A stretch of 64,000 nucleotides of DNA, taken from contig JACEVL010000159.1 of NCBI GenBank assembly GCA_020284085.1, positions 434,501 through 498,500 on the forward strand. Reading direction: 5' to 3'. Source of the stretch: Aporrectodea caliginosa (taxonomy: Eukaryota; Annelida; Clitellata; Crassiclitellata; Lumbricidae). Under the pieces are notes generated by a model. It did not search any database and was not told the origin of the DNA. It saw only the letters and a program-made list of their open reading frames with translations. Each line of letters begins with the position of its first letter. The stretch's first letter is position 1. The position numbers were made by a program, and so were the translations under genes. Below are positions 1-11,200 of this stretch, piece by piece.

Positions 1-184
1 AGAATAATAATTTTTTCAACATTTTAAACAGAAATTATTACTTAGCATTTTTAGCCCAAAATATAAAAAAACAATTTTTTGGACAACAGCCTCCTTTTGC
101 CAGAGCAGGTCACATATGGTGCTTACAAATAACATCTTGGAGGTGCTGCATAAATGATTATTGAGTATAAGATTTGTTACTTAC

Positions 185-3100
185 CCAGTACTTTATCATC
201 TTGTTCTGGACATTGGATAACGATCTGTGGCGCTTGGCACAAAGGATCTACAGGAAGGAACCTTTGCTAAAAGAACGATACAACTAAAATTTAGTTCATG
301 CTAAACGTGTCCTAGCAACCATTTTAGCATGCTTATCATTACTTGTTGCTTTGTGCATTATCACAGCAGTGAACAAAATTTTAGAGGAAAACGTCAGTAT
401 ATCGAAGTTCAATGGACCATTAATGGTTCAGTGTATCTGAGGTTCAAAATAAGCGAGATAGATATTCATGTCAAGCTCTATCCGACTCTACACAAATGGA
501 AGTGCACACGTTTTGCATAGCGACAACATGGCATCCATCCTGCTAGACCACCGCTGCCCATCTAAATGGAAGCCACGCCTTTTAAAGTCCCCGTGCTAGT
601 CCAATATTCAAATCTATGAAGCCGCTATCGGTATGGGAGCCAGCACCCTGACACGCAAGGTGCATGAGGCGTATGTTCTAACCAGTGTAGCCAACCAGGT
701 CATAGGTCCATTTTCGGTTTCCTGACATTCTATACACCGTCTGATAAACCTCCTGTGTAATCAATCCTGCATAGCTTTCAGAAAAGTCCATTTTGTATAT
801 ACTCTTACTAGAGTGTGTGACAGGGACACAATTCTGGGAATATGTTAGAGAATGCTTTCATGCTGGCTGATGGGTCATTTTGGAACAATCTTCCATCTAA
901 TTTCTGCAATGAGTCAACTTTAAGGAGCCAAGGCTCATATTTATTATTAAAGTAAAAAAGTTACATTGAAGTTCAATGGACCATCGTCAACAAGAAAAGA
1001 ATTTGAAAGAAAATCTAATGTCCAAGTAGCCTTCTATTTTCCTGACGTTCTTGTGCCAGATACACCTCAATGTGACTCATACATTCCATCAATTTTAGTA
1101 GCGTCTGCTCCAGACATCTACTCGGAGGCATTTCATGCCCAGACTTGGTGAAAGAAAACATACTGCACTTCAGCACTCACATAAAGCAGTCAAGAAGTAG
1201 TTTGCTACTAACAATGCTCTAGGAAGTTTCCTTCTTACATTTAACTAAAAAAACTGGAGCAACATATTGAGGTAACCTACATAGAGGCCGGATGTGCAGA
1301 CCATGGAACTTTTTTTGTTCTTCAGCTTCTTCATCTGGTTGACATTCGTTGGTTGAACTCCACGCGACACCAAAACGCCCCCATCTCCAGTCACTTGAAG
1401 CCAAATCAGAACAGGAAAATATATGTACCGTTTCACTTAATTCTGCTCAACATACATTAACTTATCCTAAAATACACTTGCATTCAAACAAATTGTAGAA
1501 TTACTGTGAAAGGCCACATTGCTGTCTGTCTATGGGTAAAAGTGACTGTGATTTAGTACTAGACAATTTATAATTCTGGCCAAGTTTAAAGCCAGGTGAA
1601 ATACAGATGCTTTTGAAGAAAAAGCCTCTGAGTTACAATAATCCACTAACATATAGCATTCTTTGCATACATAGTCACCTTAGATCTGCTACTTTTGTGA
1701 GTTGTCTAAATGTTATATAAACAGCCAGATACATACATGCACTTTGAGGAGAAACTCAAGATACTTGTGAAAAAACACACGATCACCCTGTATCACTCAG
1801 TATTGCAACGGCCATCCAGCTTCTCAGGTATTATTCACCAATATATCCAAATGAAAACCAGAATGTTCATTTACTGTACATTTCATCACAACCAAGCAAT
1901 AGAGATGTCATATATGTATAATTTTGTATATACATAAAAAATCTACTTACACAAAGAAGACCCAAGACTCTGGCATTTTGTTAGGATTGCCAGAAGAAAC
2001 CGATTGTGAAGATGGACTGAAAAATAACATTAAACTAATTTAATAAAAAAATTATAAATTACTTTCTTAAATTTATCCACAGATATCACAAATTTGAATA
2101 TTCGGATCCAAGTATATTTCAGAGTTCCAAACAGATGGTATTATTCAAAGTAACTGGAAGACAGAAATGACCGCAGAGCAAAATTATGATAAAATCAAGT
2201 TTAGCTTCTGAAGTTTAAACTTTGTCTTAATTAGTTATTATCTGTTATGAAAAACCTACTTTGTGCCTTGGCCCACATAAAAGAAAGTCATTCCATTTAT
2301 TTCTTTCATAAAAAGGACTAATGTGAAATAACCTCCCATCTAACTACTGCAGATGGATTCCACAACTGGCCACATTTTCATTACGAAAGTTAAACAAAAT
2401 GACTTTTGTGACCATCACAGAAAAATCAGGCTTACTTCTGAAGCTCTCATTTTGTCTTTTTTACTTCTGGAACAGACACTTCAAAGTTGCATATTGACTA
2501 CTAACTAATCTAATCTAATCCAGTGACTTATACAGCACTATTACCGGAATGCCCAACACATCAATGGTGGCTTGAAGTAAAATCAAAATAATAATCTACT
2601 GCAGAAGCCAGGTTAAATTCAATAGATTAGAGAAACTAGAAGCCAGGCTATGATGGGTTGAAATCAGACTTAAAATCAATCTTGGATCATGTTCCTCGAC
2701 ATGCTGGGCAATTGGATCAGTGCTAATTTTGTAACGTCAAATTCCATAGCCTCCAAGATGGTAACATCGTAGGGACTTTGATCAAGTCTTTATCACAAAG
2801 TCAATATTTTATCGACAGAAAGCAGACCTACTCATAGTTGGGGTTAGATTGCCTTTAATGCACCATTTAACACTTTAACAATGAGCTGCATTAGTTTCAC
2901 ACTTTAACAATGAGCTGCATGGGCTTCCCAGTCACTTTTAGTACAAAACTTCTCGTTGATAAAGTGTTAACAGTCTCTAAAAATTACCTGTATCTGGTGT
3001 TAACAGATTTCGTGCTTCATGATCAAAATCTTCCCTTGATATCTGGAAACAACCAATGTACAGTTCTGCTTTGTCACTTCAAGTAAACACCTTGTAAATA

Positions 3101-3453
3101 TTCAAAATGTTTACTCAAAACAGTTACAGCAAGGCCACAGGTTTATGGCATTGAGGTCAGCTATATGACTGCAATTACGTTTTACAACCATAATTCTATT
3201 CAAAAGAGCTCACAGATTTTCATAACATTCCTATCAGAGCTAAAGCTTCTTACGATGACACTGCAATATCTCTATTAACATCTAACAATAATTAAAATCT
3301 TATGCATATAAGTATACATGCATGTGTGTATGTATGCATGCATGAAGGTGCCTATATAGCACCTGTTTTAACTTCTCAACAAAAACAAATGCTGAAAATA
3401 TCAAGAAAAATCTAACCTTTCTTTTAAACCATGACTTCAGCAGTTGAAGATAA
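185..3453 (-). CDS. TADA1: TADA1, SAGA complex transcriptional adaptor (partial, spliced)
   Basis: Five minus-strand exons join in frame: 3417-3453, 2988-3042, 1951-2016, 1281-1393 and 185-266. Each has an AG acceptor and a GT donor; the donors read GTTAGA, GTAATT, GTAAGT, GTAGGT and GTAAGT. The joined peptide includes YLQLLKSWFKRK, ISREDFDHEARNLLT, HLHNRFLLAILTKCQ, a Lys-rich stretch KKLKNKKSS, and QRFLPVDPLCQAP followed by an acidic EQDDK. From memory, this follows the N-terminal half of animal TADA1 (STAF42) block by block, including the SAGA-specific ISKEEFD-type and HNDFLLAIL-type motifs. TADA1 is a nuclear, histone-fold-containing adaptor of the SAGA histone acetyltransferase complex. 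The histone-fold part lies beyond the left edge. The short first coding exon should lie above 3453 and was not found. No frame breaks are seen. The gene is transcribed away from BLM. Confidence 0.88.
2867..2971. mobile_element. Short inverted-repeat element, TTAACACTTTAAC family, copy 1
   Basis: It starts TTAACACTTTAAC and ends with the reverse complement AAAGTGTTAAC. Internally, CACTTTAACAATGAGCTGCAT occurs twice in direct orientation (2870-2892 and about 2900-2922), so this copy carries a partial duplication. It sits next to the 3' splice donor of a TADA1 exon. Two further copies lie at 14609-14680 and 15625-15695. The structure is that of a tiny non-autonomous foldback or MITE element. Confidence 0.7.
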
Positions 3454-4504
3454 CTAGACAAAAATGCAAAATTTAATCAACTGTAACCATACAAATAGGA
3501 TTCTCAGCTCAGCTTTCAGCCATTAAGGAACTAAAAACTAAAAACTTAACGTGCTGAAATCAAAGTAATAAAGCTAAAGTATTTTAAAATATGGACATCG
3601 CAAAGTGTATCCAACAGGAATAATTAGAGGATGCCAAACTGGTCTACTTAAAAAAAATAATGGATTGGTGTTGCTGCACATGTGTGTATATGTACGTAAC
3701 CATTCTTCTGTTTGATCATGGTGCATGTTGATAATTTGGGACCACTTCTCAGGAGGTCCTCTTGAAAAGCACTACATAACTTTGTGATTAGAGTTATATT
3801 ACAACATTAAAATGCGTATTTGTGTATGACGATATATGAACATGCTACTTTTAAGAACCTCTCAACACTAACAAAGGAAAATACATTTGAAAATAACTTG
3901 TTTGGTGAAAACTGAAGTTTTATTTGGTGAAGTCTTAATCAAGTGGCACATGTTAACATAACATAACAATGGTTTTAAGTGGTTCAGACAATGAGTAAAA
4001 TGTGTAAAAACAATGGAAAGAATGGTTCATTAGAGACAATACTACGCAAAGTGAGGTTAGCAATTGGTAAAAAATATACTTACTTACTTAAATCTGTAGG
4101 CCTACATGCTTATATGTGCCTTGCAAGATGAACTCCTGACAATGCGTTTGAAACATATTGCAACTTTGTGCCGCATTGTCTTTCCAGTTTCTTTAGTTTT
4201 CTCTGCATGCACCACCGCAAATAATTTCCTGCATCACCAAACTACCGCAAACAATTTCCTGCATCACCTACATGCTCTGGAAGTCTTAAAATGGTCCACT
4301 CCTCCTCATGCAGCTGTGCCATGTACTCAAGCTATCAGCATAATCTACAATGGTTGTACATGCCATTGTACAAGCAGTGCAGTATTTCTGGCAATACACA
4401 GCGAACAGATTTTTGCTAATGCGTACATAACTAACTTATCACCTTCATAAATATTGTTCATTACTCATTACTTACTTACTTTTTCCGACTCTCGGACGGC
4501 CATA
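3454..4504. other. TADA1 intron or 5' flank, no gene recognised
   Basis: AT-rich sequence. The missing first coding exon of TADA1 (expected to encode the helix before YLQLLK) should be here or farther right. I tested minus-strand ATG plus GTAAG candidates near 4463-4489 and 4240-4330, and neither gave the right phase or peptide. A small ATGT/ATGC simple repeat lies at about 3312-3345. Confidence 0.5.
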
Positions 4505-4735
4505 ATGTTTGGCAAGCTTATTATTTAAGCCTTATAGTATCGGGGGCTGAAGGATATAGTGCGTAAGTTTACTGGCGTCTTCAGTGTTGGTTAGGGTCAG
4601 GTTAGGCGTCGTGAGGGTCGGCTTAGGGTCAGGGTTAGTGTCGTCATTAGAAAACCTGGTACCGTCCGGTGTCCGCGCAGCATGCCCAAAGATACTTCAG
4701 CCCCCAATACTATAAGTTTGCCTAATGTTTTATAT
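4505..4735 (-). mobile_element. Inverted-repeat DNA transposon (MITE), copy 1
   Basis: The ends are inverted repeats: CTTATAGTATCGGGGGCTGAAG near 4531 is matched by CTTCAGCCCCCAATACTATAAG near 4695. AATGTTTGGCAAGCTT-like sequence extends the left terminus. Its interior, read on the minus strand, contains GGCATGCTGCGC, GGTACC and GTTTTCTAATGA in the same order as the second copy at 7180-7390. No coding capacity is seen. Confidence 0.75.
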
Positions 4736-5228
4736 GGTGATCGGCCAGACAATCCAAAGGTAAAAATAACCTGAATAGTACATTTTCAAAATACACTAAG
4801 AAGTTTGATTTGCGCAGATATATTTGTTATGGCAAGCTTTTGCCTTTGTTTTCACTTAGAAATTATTAGGTTTCGGGAATTCTGGGCAAATTCGATTTGG
4901 GGTTTGGAGTTTCGGGCATTCGGTACTTTTAAACATGCGTAAGATAATGTCATTAAAGATAAATTACTCGTTCATACGATCACCCAACGCATCGGCTAAA
5001 TGTTTCCGAGAAGCATTTAATTCAAACGAATTTGACATCGACATTATTTTCAGTTGAAAACACAAAATTTATATACAAAATAACATGGTGGCGCCCATAC
5101 GGCATTACATTTCTTTGGCGCCTTCATAGAAAATATTAAGTAGGTATGTATATAGCCCATATTTGGCATCTGACAGCTACCGAAGGTAAGTAAGTAAGTG
5201 TATCTTTTTGATATGGTCCTGGCAGCTT

Positions 5229-5273
5229 GACGCCCATTCAAACGGGTAGCGGTGGTAAAGGATCTCACCCGAT
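5229..5273 (+). repeat. Dispersed repeat segment shared with 30121-30169
   Basis: About 45 bp (ATTCAAACGGG, GCGGTGGT, AAGGATCTCACCCGAT) is nearly identical to a segment at 30121-30169. It abuts the left end of the 21-bp minisatellite, so the minisatellite appears to have grown at or beside an old interspersed repeat. The family is not identified. Confidence 0.7.
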
Positions 5274-5275
5274 TG

Positions 5276-5782
5276 AAAGCCGCGGCTTCAAATGGAAACG
5301 CCGCGGCTTCAAATGGAAAAGCCGCGGCTTCAAATGGAAAAGCCGCGGCTGCAAATGGAAAAGCCGCGGCTTCAGATTTCAAAACCGCGGCTTTCGATTT
5401 CAAAGCCGCGGCTTCAGATTTCAAAGCCGCGGCTTCAGATTTCAAAGCCGCGGCTTCAGATTTCAAAGCCGCGGCTTTCGATTTCAAAGCCGCGGCTTCA
5501 GATTTCAAAGCCGCGGCTTCAGATTTCAAAGCCGCGGCTTCAGATTTCAACGCCGCGGCTTTTGATTTCACCGCCCGGCTTTCGGTTTCACCGCCCGGCT
5601 TTCGGTTTCAAAGCCGCGGCTTTCGGTTTCAAAGCCGCGGCTTTCGGTTTCAAAGCCGCGGCTTTCGGTTTCAAAGCCGCGGCTTTCGGTTTCAAAGCCG
5701 CGGCTTTCGGTTTCAAAGCCGCGGCTTTCGGTTTCAAAGCCGCATTTCAAAGCCGCGGCTTTCGATTTCAAAGCCGCGGCAT
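5276..5782. repeat. 21-bp minisatellite with a SacII palindrome in every unit
   Basis: About 24 tandem units of 21 bp, each with AGCCGCGGCT or a close variant. Four unit types are grouped rather than mixed. TTCAAATGGAAA units lie at about 5279-5365. TTCAGATTTCAAA units interspersed with TTTCGATTTCAAA lie at about 5366-5565. TTTCGGTTTCAAA units lie at about 5580-5745. One or two TTTCGATTTC units close the array. Two units have lost the central GC (CCGCCCGG) and one is truncated near 5742. Because 21 is a multiple of three, all frames stay open and give artefactual ORFs on both strands. It is not a gene. Confidence 0.95.
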
Positions 5783-6451
5783 GTTAAACATTAAACTGAC
5801 GATCGTTATCGTATGCTCCAAAATTGTAAAGCACCAATCGAAAGCCAAATTAACGCAGATCTAAATGATCTGGCCGGGAGTAGTACCAAAGATTTTAGAC
5901 TCTAGCATCTTTGGTAGCACTGACTTGGAATGGCAATTTAACTAAACCATCTTACTGCGCTACCCGAATCTGATAGCGGCACCAAACAATTCTGCCCCAA
6001 GTTGACATAATTTTATAATGGTTTGTTTGCTTATTCCGTTGTCCAGATTGTGAATTTCCTTTCGTCTGCTATAGTAAACTATTATTTGTCCATTGAGCCT
6101 GTTTGGAAATAAAAGCGCTATAACATAATTCGTTTCATTGGAATTTGGAAAGCTATGGTTGAATCAAAATTGCCAATGGCGCCATAAGCGACGTCCATTT
6201 TGGTTCTATTTATCCGCTAAATACGTGTCGCTCTAACTTCATTCGGAATGACTTTAAAGTTGGTGATTCTTGAGTTTTCTTGCAAACGACGAATTATGAA
6301 ACGGCATAGGATTTCGGATAGTAACAAGTTTAAAATCGTTAGGCTATAATAGGCAGTGGTTAATTTGCTCAACAACAGGTGACCGGGTCAACCCGAATCT
6401 ACGAAATCCGATTACCCGAGAGTGATGACAATGCAAAAGAGACTAGGTCAC

Positions 6452-7091
6452 TAGGGTGACCACATTTCTTTTCTGCCATTCTGGGACACGACAGTAACCT
6501 ACTAAGTCAAATTCAATTAGGAGCTGGGCTCATGGGGAAGAGCGCTATTCACGGGGTCAACCCGAATCCCGAAAACGCTGAAAATACACAAAAGCCCGAT
6601 TTCCCGAAAGCAGTTTTAAATTGGTAACATGACATAGATGATAGACCTAGCATGGCCTTGATGTATATCGATGTATACTGCCTATTCACATGTTTATTTG
6701 TTAATTATATTCATTGGGGTCGGACTTAGAAAATCAATTTCGGGGATCCGGCCGAAATTTGATTCGGGGATTCGGGAAGCACCCCTATAAACACGCATTG
6801 CCTTAACTGAAATAATCATGTTTGTTAGATTTTAGACAAAAATTAAACATTTTATTTTTATTTTTTATTCAGAAAGAAAAAGTGACTGGTTATGGTCTCA
6901 AAAAGTACAGTACTGTTACTTTTGCTTACTTTTAATTATTGGGAAATTAAAATTGCAACTTCTACGTATTTAATTATAGAAAAATCATTCAGGGACGTTT
7001 CATTGTCTCGGAAAGGACAAGTTCGGAACGCAGGACATTTTTTATCAATAATGGGACTGTCCCTGACAATCCGGGACATGTGGTCACCCTA
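6452..7091. mobile_element. DNA transposon remnant with 14-bp perfect terminal inverted repeats
   Basis: TAGGGTGACCACAT at 6452-6465 is matched exactly by ATGTGGTCACCCTA at 7078-7091. Inside the termini, matching TTCTGGGACA-like and CCGGGACAT-like sequences extend the similarity. The interior is non-coding and appears to contain a second repeat (6545-6785). Target-site duplications are not obvious. This terminus type resembles hAT-like MITEs of many animals, which is an inference. Confidence 0.7.
6545..6785. repeat. CCCGAA-rich inverted repeat, possibly nested
   Basis: The left side reads GGGTCAACCCGAATCCCGAAAA and CCCGATTTCCCGAAAG. The right side reads TTTCGGGGATCCGGC and GATTCGGGGATTCGGG. 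These are roughly inverted copies. Related right-end sequence (CACTTAGAAAATATATTTCGGGGATCCGG and similar) recurs at 7440-7515 and more weakly at 7880-7950 and 4860-4930. Related left-end sequence recurs at 6370-6425. At least three degenerate copies of one family therefore fill the TADA1-BLM interval. Confidence 0.6.
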
Positions 7092-7179
7092 AAACAGACC
7101 CAATCCTGAAAATAATTTTCTACCAAACTGTTCGAAATTTTGAAAACTTGTATTGAGTCACTATTGACTACCCTTATCG

Positions 7180-7390
7180 GCAAACATTTAGTATCGGGGT
7201 GCTAATTTTACGGGCGTTTTACGGTATCTGTTGGCATGCTGCGCAGAAGGTACCATGTTTTCTAATGATGACTCTGACCCTCATGACGCTTAACCTTACC
7301 CTAACAGACTCTCACGACACCTTCTAACCAACATTGAGAACGCTAGAAAATCTATGCACCCCGATTCTAAATGTTTACCTGCCTATCTCC
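7180..7390 (+). mobile_element. Inverted-repeat DNA transposon (MITE), copy 2
   Basis: The left end GGCAAACATTTAGTATCGGGGTGC is matched by GCACCCCGATTCTAAATGTTT at the right. The interior shares GGCATGCTGCGC, GGTACCATGTTTTCTAATGA and GACTCTGACCC with the reverse complement of the 4505-4735 copy. It is diverged and non-coding. With copy 1 it brackets a 2.4-kb region in opposite orientation. Confidence 0.75.
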
Positions 7391-8220
7391 TGCTTAGCAT
7401 ATGCAGAAAATATCCCTAAAAGAGATTTTTCCAAATAATTTTGTTTTCACTTAGAAAATATATTTCGGGGATCCGGCTGAATTTCAGTTTTGGGGATTGG
7501 GGTTTCGATGATTCGCTACATGTCAGAGTCAGTGGATCTCCAAGTTTTTGCAAAATAAAAACCTGTCTTTCTGGCTAAGCTATTACTGAGGATCGCTATT
7601 CGAATTAAGCAAAAAGAGATGCTGGATCTCAGATTCAGTGCGATCTGGCTGAATTTAACAACTGGTTATAGAGAAATTCACATTTATACGGACGTGCATT
7701 TAATGAATTGAAGATTACTAGGTTCCAGTGGGGTCTGCCCAAATCACCAAACGCCATTAGCCAGAAAAGAAAACCCAATTAACCCAATGCCCGAATTTAA
7801 ATCCTGAAAACTAGAATCGACTAGCCTGCCAACTGTCCAGATTTCATTTCCTGAAAATTCCAAACAGCTTTGTGCAAATAATTTTGTTTTCAGTTTGAAA
7901 ATTGATTTCAGGGAATCAGTGGAAATTCCGGATTGGGGTTTTGGATTCGCTTATTTTGGGTTGTGCCATTTTGGACGAGGTTGCTACTGATTTATGAGAC
8001 TATGTGGGCCACATTTAGGCTCTTCTTGTCGTAAGCAACCACCGGCTGTCTTCTGATAAAAAACATAAAGAGCAGACTTGGCTTAAATTTAGCCTACCCG
8101 GTAAATTAATTAATCTTTACAGTTTAGCCACCATGTAACCTATGACAAGGTTCTTAATATGGCTCCAGACAATAGCTTTGTTATGTTGTTCTAGTGTTTA
8201 AGCATAAGACTGCAATAAGC

Positions 8221-8253
8221 ACTAAATAAACTGTCTCTGTTCTGTTTCTTCAG
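8221..8253 (+). other. Splice acceptor just upstream of the BLM start codon
   Basis: A pyrimidine-rich run (CTGTCTCTGTTCTGTTTCTTC) ends in AG at 8252-8253, nine bases before the ATG at 8263. This implies that the big coding exon is preceded by an intron and an upstream leader exon. The exon start is in phase with the ATG (Gly-Phe-Gly-Met), so an upstream coding start cannot be fully excluded. The leader exon and promoter were not located. Confidence 0.65.
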
Positions 8254-8262
8254 GGCTTTGGA

Positions 8263-11200
8263 ATGAGTTCTGCTTCATCTGAAGGCACTTTGGTGCCTAA
8301 GAAGAAGTTTGAATTCAAGAAGAATTTGAGTTTGAAACGGCCGTTGATCGATCTGGCTGGGAATGGGGTTCCTAACGCACCGGTCAACAATCTTGTTTCA
8401 AAGTCATTTTCTCATGGACCTTTTCCTCAAAATGCTGTTAAGAATTCAGATTCGAAGCAGGCAACTCGAATGGTTGCATGCGTATCACCGATGAACTCAA
8501 CTTCACTAAAAACAGACACGAGAAATCCTCAGACATCGGATTCGAGCAGGATTGCTGCCCCCATAATCACACCCACGGGTGATGGTAATGCTCGAGTGGA
8601 ACCACTTCAGAGACAGGCAATCGCAAGCAGGACATCTGTGAAGGAAATCCTTCGAGCAGAGGTTGGCTTCAGTGCATTAAAGTTAAACATAACGAGCACC
8701 CCACTCAGCAGTGAGTTACTCAGAGCACCTGCAATAGGTATTGCATCTCAGACTGTTGGTGATGATGACAACGACTTTGAAGTGTCACCAACTCAAAAGC
8801 CAGTAACTGGCAGACAGTCAAGGAAAAATGTTGTGAGAGAACGCTCGGACGATGGAGCCATGGCACGAAAGAAAATGCGCTTTTCAGGGCATTTGGTTGT
8901 TGCTGGTGACAATAAAGAAGAACAGAGCAAAGGGTTTATGGGCGATCACAGCTCCCAAGGATCAACAAAGACTAATAACAAGGGTGCGGTGGTTAGAAGT
9001 AGTGCTCCTGCATTTACCATTGGAGGAGATCCTTTTGACACTTCTGATTCACTTTTGCCTGATATAATGCTAATAGATGATGGTGATGGTGATTGGGACA
9101 AGGTCTGTAAAGTAGCAGCTGAATCTGAACTTATGACAAACAAAAATCTTGAATTGCTGAATGATGCTGAGACGTTGTCCTCTAACAGTTCATGTCGAGA
9201 TAGTCTCTTTGGTGTAATGGACGAAATCTGTGATATAATTGGTGGAGTTAAGATGGATGATCTCCTTGCATTGTCTTCGCTTGACCTGCCAAAACTTCAG
9301 AGGTTGTTGGCTCAGAGAAAGCAGCTGAAGAATCAGATAAGTCATTCGGTCCTCACAAAACATCAAACCGCTTTGAACAGACTAAACTGCCGCCGTACAT
9401 CTTTACAGGCCTCAAAGTCATCTGTTGGTGCTTCTACTCTTGCAGAAGCTAACCCCTGTGGTAATGCAGATTTTTCTACAAATTCTCCATCAGTGCTGGT
9501 TAAAACACCAACTAACTACAAGTTTGCTAGGGTCAATAAATCTCTGACTGCCCAGGACAAGATATCATTGTCATCATCATCATCATGTCCTTCTGTATCA
9601 AGTGGAAGCAGACCAAGTGTGGAAATTGAAGCTAATGATTCCTCACAGACCGCTAGAAGGCAAGGGAGACCAGTCTGTGGTGAAAGCTTTTTCGATGATC
9701 CGTTTTCTCCAAAGCAGTCACCCGTGAGGTTGAATTCCATTAATAAAAGCCAATTGCATGTACAAGATTTTGAACAGACAATGTGCACAGATGGCCGCAA
9801 TTTCACCGTCACCTCGGGAGTTGCAGGACATGCAGGTTTTTCATCAAGCAGTTTGTCCCCTGTGGTTCAACCCAAAAGGGCGTTGGCAAGGGATGTGCAT
9901 GGCTCCACATCGAGCAGTTTGGGAGTTTCTTCTCGAGATTTTGGAAGTCCAGGTAAACAGGATATCAGCAACCTGTCCCAGCGAAGAAGCCATTTGGATT
10001 CAACGCCCAAAACTACACACGAGAAAGCAGCAGTTTTCCAATCACCTGAAAAAAGAGGCCCCAGTGAATCCGTGCAGTCACCTGTGACTGTGTCATTTGT
10101 GGGGCTACAAAAGGATGACGGTCTCTGTCCAGTCTTCAGTCGGACAAATCACCAGCACAGTGACAGAATGATGGGAATATTCCAGAAAACTTTCGGCTTG
10201 AGAACATTCCGAAAGAACCAGTTACAGGCTGTGAATGCCGCACTCATGGGACATGACTGTTTTATCCTGATGCCGACCGGGGGAGGAAAATCGCTTTGCT
10301 ATCAACTGCCCGCTCTTGTGACACCCGGTGTGACAGTTGTTGTGTCACCGCTTAAGTCACTGATACAGGACCAAGTGCAGCGACTGTTGTCCCTCGAAGT
10401 TGCAGCCTCGCATCTTTCTGGCGAAATGTTGCAGTCAGCAGCCGATAAGATCTATACAAAGCTCCACTACAGGGAGCCAGAGGTAAAACTGCTCTATGTT
10501 ACACCAGAGAAGCTCAGTGCCAGCACTAAGCTGTTGTCGGCGCTTGATAACCTCTTCCAGAGACAGCTGCTTGACAGGTTTGTTATTGACGAAGCACACT
10601 GTGTCAGTCAGTGGGGTCACGACTTCCGACCCGACTACAAGAAGCTCTGCGTTCTGCGTGAGAAGTATCCTAATGTGCCCGTGATGGCACTGACGGCAAC
10701 GGCGACGCCTCGTGTCCGTCGTGACATTCTGCACCAGCTGCGCATGAAAGACCCTAAGTGGTTTATGCAGAGCTTCAATCGGCCAAACCTTAAGTACGAA
10801 GTGAAGCTAAAGAAACCAAAAAGTCTAATGAACGAAGTTGTGGCGCTCATCAAACAGAAGTTCTCTGGACAGTCCGGAATAGTATACTGCCTTTCGAGGC
10901 GTGAATGTGACGAGGTGGCAAAACATCTCAGCTCGGCCTCTATTCCTGCTGTTTCCTACCATGCTGGTCTCTCAGATTCAGACCGGACGAATGTCCAGGA
11001 GAGATGGATTCGCGAGGACCGGTGCAAAGTGGTCTGTGCCACAATCGCTTTCGGAATGGGTATCGACAAGCCAGATGTGCGTTTTGTCATCCACTACTCG
11101 CTGCCAAAGTCCGTCGAGGGTTACTACCAAGAATCGGGTCGAGCCGGCAGGGATGGATTGCTTGCCGTCTGTGTATTGTTCTACTCATACAGCGATGTTG

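Noticed and set aside
1710..1937. 75-aa plus-strand ORF
   Set aside because: It lies opposite a TADA1 intron, with no domain and no codon bias. Chance ORF.
4463..4489. Minus-strand ATG followed by seven codons and GTAAGTAAG as first exon of TADA1
   Set aside because: The phase does not match exon 3417-3453, the peptide does not resemble TADA1, and the sequence is at the edge of a MITE.
5050..5782. CRISPR-like regular array
   Set aside because: The units are contiguous 21-mers without unique spacers, in an animal genome.
5227..5864. Several overlapping ORFs of 100-190 aa on both strands (Ala-rich, Arg-Gly-Phe-rich)
   Set aside because: They are translations of the 21-bp minisatellite, whose length is a multiple of three. 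There is no start context, domain or splice support.
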